DNA from: Flavobacteriaceae bacterium
GTDB taxonomy: Bacteria; Bacteroidota; Bacteroidia; Flavobacteriales; Flavobacteriaceae
Length of the DNA: 9,145 nucleotides
Assembly (NCBI GenBank): GCA_018662905.1
Contig: JABJFE010000128.1
Coordinates: 1-9,145 of the forward strand
Direction: 5' to 3'
Part shown: positions 1 to 6,881 of the stretch, in pieces
Position numbering within the stretch: position 1 is the stretch's first letter
Layout: each line of letters begins with the position of its first letter
Position numbers and translations under genes: made by a program
The notes under the pieces: model-generated
The model's input: only the letters and a program-made list of their open reading frames with translations
Database searches by the model: none
What the model was told of the DNA's origin: nothing

Positions 1-4
1 ATAC

Positions 5-36
5 AAAAAAAGGGATAAACAGAATGTTTATCCCTT
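5..36 (-). terminator. Intrinsic terminator after rplQ
   Basis: Read on the minus strand, this is a perfect 11-bp stem (AAGGGATAAAC with GTTTATCCCTT, positions 10-20 and 26-36) closed by a 5-base loop, followed at once by a run of U (positions 10 down to 5). It lies about 33 bases past the rplQ stop and is the only such structure I found in the window. It therefore probably ends the whole r-protein transcript. No U-run follows the stem in the plus direction, so it looks one-directional. Confidence 0.92.
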
Positions 37-69
37 ATAATTTATAAAATTGTAGATTATATAATTATT

Positions 70-645
70 TTATGATTCTGTTTCTTTTTTTTCAGAATCT
101 GATTCATTTGTTTCATTATTTTCAATTTCAGAAATGGATTCTTCAACTACTGGAGTTGCTTCTTCAACCACTGGAGTTGCTTCTTCAACCACTGGAGTTG
201 ATTCTTCAACTACATTATCAGATTTTTTTGATGGTTTTTTTCTTCTTCTTGTTTTCTTAGCGGAATCATTGCCTGTATTGTAAATAGTGTTATAATCAAC
301 TAATTCTATCATTGCCATACTAGCATTATCTCCAAGTCTATTTCCAAGTTTAACAATCCTAGTGTATCCACCTGGTCTGTCACCTATTTTTACAGAAACA
401 TCTCTAAAAAGTTCAGTTACAGCATATTTATTTTTCAAATAACTAAAAACGATTCTTCTGTTGTGAGTAGAATCAGACTTTGATTTAGTGATTAATGGTT
501 CAATATATTTTTTTAAAGCTTTTGCTTTAGCAACTGTAGTATTAATAGATTTATGTTCAATTAATGAACAAGCCATGTTAGCTAACATGTATTTTCTATG
601 AGGAGTTTTCCTTCCTAAATGTGCTATCTTTTTCCCGTGTCTCAT
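70..645 (-). CDS. rplQ: 50S ribosomal protein L17 (bL17) with acidic repeat tail
   Basis: bL17 is a large-subunit protein near the peptide exit tunnel. The conserved core covers about residues 1-121, starting MRHGKKIAHLGR, followed by HRKYMLANMACSLIEH and, near residues 90-105, a GGYTRIVKLGNRLGDNA segment typical of the family. At 191 residues it is much longer than the E. coli protein (about 127). The extra part is a basic linker (residues 129-141, KKTRRRKKPSKK) and then a low-complexity acidic tail (145-190). That tail contains EE(S/A)TPVV repeated three times, encoded by a 21-bp tandem repeat. C-terminal extensions on L17 are common in Bacteroidota; the tandem repetition here is the notable part. 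The gene starts 12 bases after the rpoA stop and is the last gene before the terminator. No Shine-Dalgarno is seen. Confidence 0.97.
   Translation of the reverse strand: MRHGKKIAHLGRKTPHRKYMLANMACSLIEHKSINTTVAKAKALKKYIEPLITKSKSDSTHNRRIVFSYLKNKYAVTELFRDVSVKIGDRPGGYTRIVKLGNRLGDNASMAMIELVDYNTIYNTGNDSAKKTRRRKKPSKKSDNVVEESTPVVEEATPVVEEATPVVEESISEIENNETNESDSEKKETES
139..213 (-). repeat. 21-bp tandem repeat inside rplQ
   Basis: The plus-strand unit TTCTTCAACCACTGGAGTTGC occurs at 139-159, 160-180 and 181-201, with a partial fourth copy at 202-213. Copies 2 and 3 differ only in the last base, and copy 1 has one internal change (ACTAC for ACCAC). The period is a multiple of three, so the repeat stays in frame and encodes EE(S/A)TPVV units in the L17 tail. 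The near-identity of the copies suggests recent expansion by slippage or unequal exchange. Confidence 0.93.
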
Positions 646-657
646 AATAATATATAA

Positions 658-1650
658 TTATTCTTTATCTAATTTATATTTAGATAAATCCATTCCGAAA
701 TTTAACCCTTTAACAATAACTAATTCTTCTAACTCTGTAAGTGATTTTTTACCAAAGTTTCTAAATTTCATTAAGTCACTTTTATTAAAAGAAACTAAAT
801 CACCAAGAGTATCAACTTCAGCAGCTTTTAGACAATTAAGAGCTCTTACAGAAAGATCCATATCAATTAACCTAGTCTTTAAAAGTTGTCTCATATGTAA
901 AGATTCCTCGTCATAAGTTTCTGTTTGAGCAATCTCATCAGCTTCTAATGTGATTCTCTCATCTGAAAATAACATAAAGTGATGAATTAAAGTTTTTGCT
1001 CCTTCTGTTAATGCATCTTTTGGATGAATTGAACCGTCAGTAATTATTTCAAAAACCAATTTTTCATAATCAGTTTTTTGTTCGACTCTAAAATTTTCAA
1101 TAGTATACTTAACGTTCTTTATTGGAGTAAAAATTGAATCCATAAAGATAGTTCCAATTGGAGCTCCAACTTTTTTATTTTCTTCAGCAGGTACATAACC
1201 TCTACCTTTTTCAATAGTAAGTTCTAAATTAAAACTTACATTTTTTTCTAAATTACAAATAACTAAATCTGGATTTAAAACTTGGAAACCAGAGATGTAT
1301 TTTTGTAAATCGCCAGCTGAAATCTGTTCCTGACCTAAGATAGAAACAGTCACGTTTTCATTCTCTACAGTGTCAATTTGTCTTTTTAAGCAAACTTGTT
1401 TTAAATTTAAAATTATTTCTGTAACATCCTCAACTATTCCTGGAAGAGATGAGAACTCATGATCGATATTTTCTATTTTAACAGATGTAAAAGCAAAGCC
1501 TTCTAGAGATGATAATAAAACTCTTCTTAAAGCATTACCTACTGTCAAACCATATCCTGGTTCAAGAGGTCTAAATTCGAATTTACCTTCGAATTCAGAT
1601 GAATCAATCATTATAACTTTGTCTGGTTTTTGAAAATTAAATACTGGCAT
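658..1650 (-). CDS. rpoA: DNA-directed RNA polymerase subunit alpha
   Basis: The alpha subunit dimerises to nucleate RNA polymerase assembly, and its C-terminal domain contacts promoter DNA and activators. At 330 residues it is of normal length. The N-terminal assembly domain (about 1-235) carries the signature PGYGLTVGNALRRVLLSS at 31-48. A linker (about 236-255) leads to the C-terminal domain (about 256-320). That domain keeps the residues that contact UP-element DNA in E. coli: R269, N272, K275, G300, K302 and S303 align by motif with R265, N268, K271, G296, K298 and S299. UP-type promoter contacts are therefore probably retained. The gene sits 15 bases after rpsD and 12 before rplQ, the standard alpha-operon arrangement. 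The start is preceded by TAATT, with no Shine-Dalgarno. Confidence 0.99.
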   Translation of the reverse strand: MPVFNFQKPDKVIMIDSSEFEGKFEFRPLEPGYGLTVGNALRRVLLSSLEGFAFTSVKIENIDHEFSSLPGIVEDVTEIILNLKQVCLKRQIDTVENENVTVSILGQEQISAGDLQKYISGFQVLNPDLVICNLEKNVSFNLELTIEKGRGYVPAEENKKVGAPIGTIFMDSIFTPIKNVKYTIENFRVEQKTDYEKLVFEIITDGSIHPKDALTEGAKTLIHHFMLFSDERITLEADEIAQTETYDEESLHMRQLLKTRLIDMDLSVRALNCLKAAEVDTLGDLVSFNKSDLMKFRNFGKKSLTELEELVIVKGLNFGMDLSKYKLDKE

Positions 1651-1665
1651 AATTAAAATGTTTTT

Positions 1666-2271
1666 TTATTTCGAATATAATTCGACGATTAATTGTTCTT
1701 TAATATTTTCTGGAATTTGTGCTCTTTCCGGAATAGATACAAATGCACCTTCCATTCTATCACTATTCCAAGATATCCATTCATATACGGATGAATTATT
1801 AGATAACGCATTTTCTATTGAAGATATAGTCTTGGACTTTTCACGAACACCTATGACTTCTCCAGCCTTAATTATTCTTGAGGGAATATTACAAAGCACT
1901 CCGTCTACTGTAATGTGTCTATGACTAACTAATTGTCTAGCAGCACTTCTTGTAGAAGCAATTCCTAACCTGTAAACTATATTATCTAATCTGGACTCAC
2001 ACAACTGAAGTAAAACTTCACCTGTAACTCCTTTACTTTGATTAGCCTTTTTAAAGAGATTTCTAAATTGACGCTCTAGGATACCATAAGTATACTTAGC
2101 TTTTTGCTTCTCCATTAACTGGATAGAATATTCAGATTTTTTACCACGTCTACGATTGTTTCCGTGCTGTCCAGGAGGATAGTTTTTCTTTTCAAAAGAT
2201 TTATCTTCTCCGAAAATTGGTTCCCCAAATTTTCTTGCAATTTTGGTTTTAGGACCGGTATATCTTGCCAT
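1666..2271 (-). CDS. rpsD: 30S ribosomal protein S4 (uS4)
   Basis: uS4 is a primary 16S rRNA binder that starts assembly of the 5' domain and lines the mRNA entry channel. In many bacteria it is also a translational autoregulator. The 201 residues match family length. The N-terminal region has MARYTGPKTKIARKFGEP and the YPPGQHG motif (31-37). The S4 RNA-binding domain runs from about 92 to 152 (ESRLDNIVYRLGIASTRSAA, then VSHRHITVDG). The N-terminus lacks the cysteine cluster of zinc-binding S4 forms, so this is a zinc-free version. Its start follows the only long non-coding gap in the cluster (68 bases after rpsK), which contains possible regulatory hairpins. rpoA follows 15 bases later. Confidence 0.99.
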   Translation of the reverse strand: MARYTGPKTKIARKFGEPIFGEDKSFEKKNYPPGQHGNNRRRGKKSEYSIQLMEKQKAKYTYGILERQFRNLFKKANQSKGVTGEVLLQLCESRLDNIVYRLGIASTRSAARQLVSHRHITVDGVLCNIPSRIIKAGEVIGVREKSKTISSIENALSNNSSVYEWISWNSDRMEGAFVSIPERAQIPENIKEQLIVELYSK

Positions 2272-2339
2272 ATTATATTGTTTTTTTAATTTTTGTGAAT
2301 TAAGGTCTGTCCTTCGACAAAAATGTATTAATTATTAAT
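2272..2339 (-). promoter_or_regulatory. Candidate structured leader of rpsD
   Basis: This 68-base gap is several times longer than any other gap in the cluster. On the transcript strand, AUUUUUGU (2324-2317) can pair with ACAAAAAU (2296-2289). Inside it, AAGG and CCUU (2314-2311 and 2305-2302) can pair around an ACAGA loop. A competing hairpin, UGUC-GAAG-GACA (2319-2308), uses overlapping bases, so the two folds exclude each other. S4 is known to autoregulate by binding mRNA leaders in other bacteria, so an S4-responsive element is the natural reading. This function is inferred, and short AT-rich complementarities can arise by chance. Confidence 0.45.
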
Positions 2340-2723
2340 TTAAACTCTTCTTCGTTTTGGTGGTCTACAGCCATTATGAGGCATAGGAGTTACATCAAAT
2401 ATCTCAGTAACTTCAATTCCATTATTATGTATAGTTCTGATTGCAGATTCTCTACCATTTCCAGGACCTTTTACATAAACCTTAGCTTTTCTCATTCCTG
2501 CATCGTGAGCAACTTTAACTGCTTCTTCAGCTGCTAATTGAGCAGCATAAGGGGTGTTTTTCTTAGAGCCTCTAAAGCCCATTTTACCTGCAGAAGACCA
2601 CGAAATAACTTCACCTTTTTTGTTAGTCAATGAAATAATAATATTATTAAATGAAGCCGTTATATGAGCTTCACCAAATGATTCAACTATTACTTTTCTT
2701 TTTTTAGATGCTGATTTAGCCAT
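2340..2723 (-). CDS. rpsK: 30S ribosomal protein S11 (uS11)
   Basis: uS11 lies on the 30S platform next to the E and P sites and helps hold mRNA during translation. The 127 residues are of family length. The family core is clear: the FGEAHITASFNNIIISLTN strand region near 16-34, SWSSAGKMGFRGSKKNTPYAAQ at about 42-63, and VKGPGNGRESAIRTI. The conserved C-terminus HNGCRPPKRRRV (116-127) is intact, including the Asn-Gly pair where isoaspartate forms in the E. coli protein. The gene starts 8 bases after rpsM and is followed by the unusual 68-base gap before rpsD. No Shine-Dalgarno is seen; the start is preceded by TATT. Confidence 0.99.
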   Translation of the reverse strand: MAKSASKKRKVIVESFGEAHITASFNNIIISLTNKKGEVISWSSAGKMGFRGSKKNTPYAAQLAAEEAVKVAHDAGMRKAKVYVKGPGNGRESAIRTIHNNGIEVTEIFDVTPMPHNGCRPPKRRRV

Positions 2724-2731
2724 AATAAATA

Positions 2732-3106
2732 TTATTTAGTTACTTTCTTTTTATTTGCAACTGTTTTTCTCTTACCTTTTCTTGTTCTTGAATTGTTTTT
2801 AGTTCTTTGACCTCTTAAAGGTAATCCAGATCTGTGTCTGATTCCCCTGTAACAACCAATATCCATTAATCTCTTAATATTGATTTGATTTTCAGATCTA
2901 AGTTCTCCTTCAATTTTGAAGGTAGCTACAGCTTCTCTAACTTTAGCAGTATCGTCATCATTCCAATCAGATACTTTTTTATCTTCACTAACTTTAGCTG
3001 ATTCTAAAATTTTCTTAGCTCTAGTTCTTCCTATACCAAAAATATAGGTTAAAGCTATTACTCCTCTTTTTTGTTTGGGTATATCAACCCCTGAAATTCT
3101 TGCCAT
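2732..3106 (-). CDS. rpsM: 30S ribosomal protein S13 (uS13)
   Basis: uS13 is in the 30S head, forms bridges to the 50S subunit and touches P-site tRNA through its C-terminal tail. The 124 residues begin MARISGVDIPKQKRG, with the helix-two-turns-helix region GIGRTRAKKIL (24-34). The family signature GLPLRGQRTKNNSRTRKG is at 94-111, followed by a lysine-rich tail ending KKKVTK that would reach the decoding site. The gene starts 4 bases after the rpmJ stop and ends 8 bases before rpsK. The start is supported by the conserved N-terminus. Confidence 0.99.
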   Translation of the reverse strand: MARISGVDIPKQKRGVIALTYIFGIGRTRAKKILESAKVSEDKKVSDWNDDDTAKVREAVATFKIEGELRSENQINIKRLMDIGCYRGIRHRSGLPLRGQRTKNNSRTRKGKRKTVANKKKVTK

Positions 3107-3110
3107 AATT

Positions 3111-3227
3111 TTAACCTTGTCTTTGTTTGAATCTAGGATTCTTTTTATTAATTACATAAAGCCTTCCCTTTCTTCTTACAATTTTGCATTCGGGACTTCT
3201 TTTTTTTACTGATGCTCTAACTTTCAT
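3111..3227 (-). CDS. rpmJ: 50S ribosomal protein L36 (bL36), zinc-free form
   Basis: bL36 is the smallest large-subunit protein and stabilises 23S rRNA near the L6 and L16 region. My translation gives 38 residues, starting MKVRASVKKRSPECKIVRRK and ending NPRFKQRQG, which is full length for the family. The usual zinc ribbon (Cys-x2-Cys-x12-Cys-x4-His) is broken. The first Cys position is Ser11, only Cys14 remains, and the third Cys and the His are replaced by Asn27 and Phe33. This is therefore a C-minus form that cannot bind zinc in the classical way. It lies between infA (3 bases before) and rpsM (4 bases after), the standard order for the phylum. Confidence 0.96.
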   Translation of the reverse strand: MKVRASVKKRSPECKIVRRKGRLYVINKKNPRFKQRQG

Positions 3228-3230
3228 AAT

Positions 3231-3446
3231 TTATTGTCTATATGTTATTCTAGCTTTTGTTAAATCATAAGGACTCATTTCTAATTTAACTTTGTCGCCA
3301 GGTAATAATTTAATATAATGCATTCTCATTTTACCGGAAATATGTGCAGTAACAACATGACCATTTTGAAGCTCAACTCTAAACATTGCGTTAGAGAGTG
3401 CCTCAATTATAGTTCCATCTTGTTCTATAGCTTCTTGTTTTGCCAT
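3231..3446 (-). CDS. infA: Translation initiation factor IF-1
   Basis: IF-1 binds the A site of the 30S subunit during initiation and modulates IF-2 and IF-3. The 71 residues form a single S1-like OB fold. The recognisable family features are the N-terminal MAKQEAIEQDGTIIEAL, FRVELQNGHVVTAHISGKMR in the middle, and GDKVKLEMSPYDLTKARITYR at the end. The gene starts just one base after the secY stop (TAA-T-ATG), so it is probably coupled to secY translation. The AGGA upstream of its ATG lies inside the secY stop region; it is weak evidence for a ribosome binding site. No map or adk gene intervenes, unlike in many other bacteria. Confidence 0.98.
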   Translation of the reverse strand: MAKQEAIEQDGTIIEALSNAMFRVELQNGHVVTAHISGKMRMHYIKLLPGDKVKLEMSPYDLTKARITYRQ

Positions 3447-3447
3447 A

Positions 3448-4794
3448 TTATCCTAATTTTCTTTTTTTGCCAGTTTTCATTAAACCATCATAATGTCTAT
3501 TTAATAAATAAGCATTAATTTGTTGAATTGTATCAATTGCAACTCCAACCATAATTAAAAGTGAAGTTCCACCATAAAATAAAGCCCAACCTTGCTGCAT
3601 TCCCATAATCTGTACTATAATAGCTGGCAGAACTGAAACGGCAGCTAAAAATAATGAACCGGGGAACGTAATTAAAGACATTATTTTATCTAAAAATTCA
3701 GATGTTTCTCCACCAGGTCTAATACCAGGAACAAATCCTCCACTTCTTTTTAAATCATCTGACATCTTATTTGTAGGAACTGTTATAGCTGTATAAAAAT
3801 ATGTAAATACTATAATCAAAAATCCAAATAAAATATTATACCAAAGACCGAACATATCAGAGAAGGAAGTTTGAAGCCATTGTCCAAAACTTGAATCTCC
3901 AAATAACTGCCCTACATAGGCAGGAGCGAACATTATAGCTTGAGCAAATATTATAGGCATAACACCAGAAGCATTTAATCTTAATGGGATATATTGTCTT
4001 GAACTAGCTTGATTTTTATCAAATCCACCAGATGCAGTCCTTCTAGCGTATTGAACAGGAACTTGTCTAACAGCTTTAACTAGTAATACACACAACGCAA
4101 TAACTACAATCCAAATAACCAATTCAATTAGTATTGTGATAGCACCACCATTACTCTGAGTAACTCTCGATGTAAATTCTTGAAAAAATGCTTGAGGTAA
4201 AGAAGCTATAATACCAACAGTAATAAGTAAAGAAATACCATTCCCTATGCCTTTGTCAGTAATTTTTTCACCCAACCACATTGCAAATACACAACCAGTA
4301 ACTAAAATAACAACAGAGGAAAAAACAAAAACAGGCGTTTTTCCTAGAATAAAAGCACTTTCAGGAACACCTAAAGCACCAAGACTGTATAAATATGCAG
4401 GAGCCTGAACAACACATATTAAAATAGTAAGCCATCTAGTAATTTGATTGATAGTTTTTCTTCCACTTTCACCTTCTTTTTGAAGTTTTTGAAGATATGG
4501 TACTGCAATTCCCATTAATTGTACAACAATAGATGCAGAAATATAAGGCATGATTCCAAGGGCAAAAACAGATGCGTTAGCAAAAGCACCACCTGTAAAA
4601 GCATTTAAAATTCCTAATAATCCTCCACCTTGAGTCCTACTAGAAAGCTCAGCTAATTGAACAGAATCAATACCTGGAAGAACTACTTGAGCTCCCAATC
4701 TATAAATTGCTAAGAAAAATAGAGTTATAAAAATTCTATTCCTTAACTCTTCGATTTTCCAGATATTCTTTAATGTTTCAAAAAAACTGTTCAT
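3448..4794 (-). CDS. secY: Preprotein translocase subunit SecY
   Basis: SecY is the channel of the Sec translocon in the inner membrane. It works with SecE/SecG and either SecA or the ribosome to export or insert proteins. The 448 residues contain ten hydrophobic segments, roughly at 20-38, 76-97, 119-139, 153-173, 183-203, 218-240, 276-296, 318-338, 374-395 and 403-420. The plug region follows TM1 (GGGLLGILNAFTGGA, 56-70). Cytosolic loops C4 (QVPVQYARRT, near 244-253) and C5 (GGFVPGIRPGGET, 352-364) are conserved. R359 in C5 matches the arginine needed for SecA-dependent translocation in E. coli. The C-terminus is basic (KTGKKRKLG). The gene lies 5 bases after rplO and is followed by infA after one base. 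Confidence 0.99.
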   Translation of the reverse strand: MNSFFETLKNIWKIEELRNRIFITLFFLAIYRLGAQVVLPGIDSVQLAELSSRTQGGGLLGILNAFTGGAFANASVFALGIMPYISASIVVQLMGIAVPYLQKLQKEGESGRKTINQITRWLTILICVVQAPAYLYSLGALGVPESAFILGKTPVFVFSSVVILVTGCVFAMWLGEKITDKGIGNGISLLITVGIIASLPQAFFQEFTSRVTQSNGGAITILIELVIWIVVIALCVLLVKAVRQVPVQYARRTASGGFDKNQASSRQYIPLRLNASGVMPIIFAQAIMFAPAYVGQLFGDSSFGQWLQTSFSDMFGLWYNILFGFLIIVFTYFYTAITVPTNKMSDDLKRSGGFVPGIRPGGETSEFLDKIMSLITFPGSLFLAAVSVLPAIIVQIMGMQQGWALFYGGTSLLIMVGVAIDTIQQINAYLLNRHYDGLMKTGKKRKLG

Positions 4795-4799
4795 AATAA

Positions 4800-5252
4800 T
4801 TATATAGTTATTGCTTCACCACCATTTTTTTCAATCTGAGCTATAGCACTTTTAGAAAATTTATGAGCAGTTATTTTAATAGATGTATTAATAGTTCCTG
4901 AACCTAGAACTTTAATAAGATCATTTTTATTAGCCAAACCATTGTCAATAAAACTTTGAATATCCATTGAACCTTTTATCTTTTTATTATCAATCAATAA
5001 TTGAATAGTTTCAAGATTAACAGCCTGATATTCTTTTCTATTAATATTAGTGAATCCAAATTTAGGAACTCTTCGTTGTAATGGCATTTGACCACCTTCA
5101 AAACCTAATTTTTTAGAGTATCCTGAACGGGATTTTTGTCCATTGTGGCCTCTAGACGCTGTACCACCTTTACCAGATCCTTGTCCTCTACCTAATCTCT
5201 TTTTTGGAGTATGTATTGATCCCTCTTCCGGTTTTAAATTACTTAAATTCAT
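4800..5252 (-). CDS. rplO: 50S ribosomal protein L15 (uL15)
   Basis: uL15 is a late-assembly large-subunit protein whose long N-terminal extension threads through 23S rRNA. The 150 residues are of normal length. The glycine- and arginine-rich N-terminus is typical (MNLSNLKPEEGS, then KKRLGRGQGSGKGGTASRGH at 17-36, then FEGGQMPLQRRVPKFGF at 51-67). The globular C-terminal part carries a weaker but recognisable L15 fold ending KNGGEAITI. It starts 6 bases after rpmD and leads into secY after 5 bases, the classic spc-operon junction. Confidence 0.98.
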   Translation of the reverse strand: MNLSNLKPEEGSIHTPKKRLGRGQGSGKGGTASRGHNGQKSRSGYSKKLGFEGGQMPLQRRVPKFGFTNINRKEYQAVNLETIQLLIDNKKIKGSMDIQSFIDNGLANKNDLIKVLGSGTINTSIKITAHKFSKSAIAQIEKNGGEAITI

Positions 5253-5258
5253 GATTTT

Positions 5259-5435
5259 TTATTTAATAATAGAAACTAAATGTTTAACCTTATTTACCAT
5301 TCCAATGATATTAGGAGTGTCATCATGCTCAACAACTTGACCAATCTTCTTCAATCCTAATGCCAAAAGAGTTTTCTTCTGATCTGCAGGTCTTTTGATT
5401 TCACTTCTAACTTTTTTTATTTTAATTTTCGCCAT
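5259..5435 (-). CDS. rpmD: 50S ribosomal protein L30 (uL30)
   Basis: uL30 is a small large-subunit protein bound near 5S rRNA and domain II of 23S rRNA. My translation gives 58 residues, the normal length of the short bacterial form. It begins MAKIKIKKVRSEIKRP, followed by KKTLLALGLKKIGQVVEHDDTP, the ferredoxin-like core signature of the family, and ends in a short hydrophobic strand (HLVSIIK). The position between rpsE and rplO is the conserved spc order. The stop of rpsE and this start form TAATTATG, with two bases between them, which suggests coupled reinitiation. Confidence 0.96.
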   Translation of the reverse strand: MAKIKIKKVRSEIKRPADQKKTLLALGLKKIGQVVEHDDTPNIIGMVNKVKHLVSIIK

Positions 5436-5437
5436 AA

Positions 5438-5956
5438 TTATCCGTTAAAAACTTTTTCTAATGAAACACCTCTTTCTTGAGCTACAGTACTTGCATTTCT
5501 TAGTCTAAGTAATGCATCAAATGTAGCCTTCACAACATTGTGAGGATTAGAAGACCCTTGCGATTTAGAAAGAACATCTTGAACACCTAAGGATTCCAAT
5601 ACTGCTCTAACCGCTCCTCCAGCAATAACTCCAGTACCTTGAGATGCAGGTTTTATAAATACTTTTGCTCCACCATGTTTTCCTTTTTGTTCGTGAGGAA
5701 CAGTAGAGTTGTGTAAAGCAATTCTTACTAAATTCTTTTTTGCATCTTCAACTGCTTTTGCGATTGAAGTAGCAACATCTTTTGATTTTCCTAAACCGTG
5801 ACCTACAACACCATTCTCGTCACCAACAACAACTATAGCTGTAAAACCAAAAGCTCTACCACCCTTAGTTACTTTTGTAACACGCTGGATACTTACTAAA
5901 CGATCTTTAAGATCTAATCCTCCAGGTTTAACAAATTCGTTTTTATTATTTTTCAT
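5438..5956 (-). CDS. rpsE: 30S ribosomal protein S5 (uS5)
   Basis: uS5 sits at the mRNA entry channel and influences decoding fidelity and mRNA unwinding. The 172 residues contain the N-terminal double-stranded RNA-binding-like domain (about 15-80; KDRLVSIQRVTKVTKGGRAF, then VGDENGVVGHGLGKSKDV). The C-terminal domain follows, with HGGAKVFIKPASQGTGVIAGGA (94-115) and SSNPHNVVKATFDAL. The N-terminal KPGGLDLKDRL stretch resembles Bacteroidota S5 proteins and supports the assignment. The chosen ATG gives a short 9-residue lead, MKNNKNEFV. It begins 3 bases after rplR. The start is preceded by ATTT, with no Shine-Dalgarno. Confidence 0.99.
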   Translation of the reverse strand: MKNNKNEFVKPGGLDLKDRLVSIQRVTKVTKGGRAFGFTAIVVVGDENGVVGHGLGKSKDVATSIAKAVEDAKKNLVRIALHNSTVPHEQKGKHGGAKVFIKPASQGTGVIAGGAVRAVLESLGVQDVLSKSQGSSNPHNVVKATFDALLRLRNASTVAQERGVSLEKVFNG

Positions 5957-5959
5957 AAA

Positions 5960-6316
5960 TTAAAATTTAAGTCCAGCTTCTCTGGCTCCGTCTGCTAATG
6001 ATTTAACTCTTCCATGATATAAATATCCACTTCTATCAAAACCAATTTTACCGATACCAGCTTTAACCGCTTTAGAACCAATTGAAATTCCAACTAATTT
6101 TGATAATTCAATTTTAGACTTAGTACTATCAGCAATATCCTTGTCTCTAGAGGATGCAGCAGCTAAAGTTTTACCATTAACATCATCAACTATTTGAGCA
6201 TAAATTTCTTTATTGCTTCTGAATACTGACAATCTAGGTCTGCTTTCGCTTCCAAGGACATGTTGTCTTATTCTTTTTTTTATTTTATTTCTCTTTTCAA
6301 CTTTTGATAAACTCAT
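5960..6316 (-). CDS. rplR: 50S ribosomal protein L18 (uL18)
   Basis: uL18 binds 5S rRNA together with L5 and anchors the central protuberance of the 50S subunit. The 118 residues are typical. The basic N-terminal arm (KVEKRNKIKKRIRQHVLG) leads into SRPRLSVFRSNKEIYAQIVDD (about 26-46). The C-terminal signature is FDRSGYLYHGRVKSLADGAREAGLKF. All the conserved blocks of the bacterial family are present. It starts 11 bases after rplF and is followed after 3 bases by rpsE. The neighbours L5 and L30, also around 5S rRNA, are encoded in the same run. Confidence 0.98.
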   Translation of the reverse strand: MSLSKVEKRNKIKKRIRQHVLGSESRPRLSVFRSNKEIYAQIVDDVNGKTLAAASSRDKDIADSTKSKIELSKLVGISIGSKAVKAGIGKIGFDRSGYLYHGRVKSLADGAREAGLKF

Positions 6317-6327
6317 TTTCTAAAAAT

Positions 6328-6870
6328 TTATGCAGACTTACCTGCTTTTCTACGTATTTGTTCTCCAACATACTTAACACCTTTACCTTTATATGGTTCA
6401 GGTTTTCTAAAACTTCTGATTTTTGAAGCAATAGATCCAACAAGCTGTTTGTCTAAGGACATTAATTTAATAATAGGATTTTTACCTTTTTCTGAAACTG
6501 TTTCTAATTTAACTTCAGTTGGTATTTGAAATACAATATTGTGAGAAAAACCTAAAGCTAATTCAAGTTTTTGACCTTGATTAGAAGCTCTATATCCTAC
6601 ACCAACTAATTCTAATTCTTTTGACCAACCTTTTGAAACTCCTTCAACCATATTAGAAAACAATGCTCTATATAAACCATGTTTTGCTTTGGTTGGCTTA
6701 GAATCATTAATTCTTTTAATTATCAACTGATTTTCAACTTGTTCAATATTGATAGAATCATATGATTGCGAAAGCTCTCCCAATTTTCCTTTTGCTATAA
6801 AAGAATTTGGTTGAATCTCAACTGAGACACCTTCTGGAATTGTTATTGGATTATTTCCTACTCTTGACAT
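6328..6870 (-). CDS. rplF: 50S ribosomal protein L6 (uL6)
   Basis: uL6 binds 23S rRNA near the sarcin-ricin loop, close to the site of translational GTPases. The 180 residues form two related domains (about 1-82 and 83-172). The start MSRVGNNPITIPEGVSVEI is conserved. Domain two has ELVGVGYRASNQGQKLELALGFSHNI and ends with the family signature PYKGKGVKYVGEQIRRKAGKSA. A lysine/glutamate-rich middle (KLETVSEKGKNPIIKL) is normal. It begins 11 bases after rpsH, with an A/T-only leader (TATAAAA) before the ATG. Confidence 0.98.
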   Translation of the reverse strand: MSRVGNNPITIPEGVSVEIQPNSFIAKGKLGELSQSYDSINIEQVENQLIIKRINDSKPTKAKHGLYRALFSNMVEGVSKGWSKELELVGVGYRASNQGQKLELALGFSHNIVFQIPTEVKLETVSEKGKNPIIKLMSLDKQLVGSIASKIRSFRKPEPYKGKGVKYVGEQIRRKAGKSA

Positions 6871-6881
6871 TTTTATAATTT

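Noticed and set aside
72..260. 62-codon plus-strand frame with repeated LLELLLQPLE units
   Set aside because: It is antisense to the L17 tail, and its repeats merely mirror the 21-bp tandem repeat in rplQ.
2315..2350. Bacteroidota-type promoter (TAnnTTTG box) before rpsD
   Set aside because: On the minus strand TACATTTT (2327-2320) is one base off the -7 box, but no TTTG lies at the expected -33 distance, where the sequence is GAAGAAG. The start site would also fall inside the hairpin.
3446..3455. Shine-Dalgarno AGGA before infA
   Set aside because: The AGGA lies within the end of secY (Leu-Gly codons and stop), and no other gene in the window shows a comparable site, so it is probably chance.
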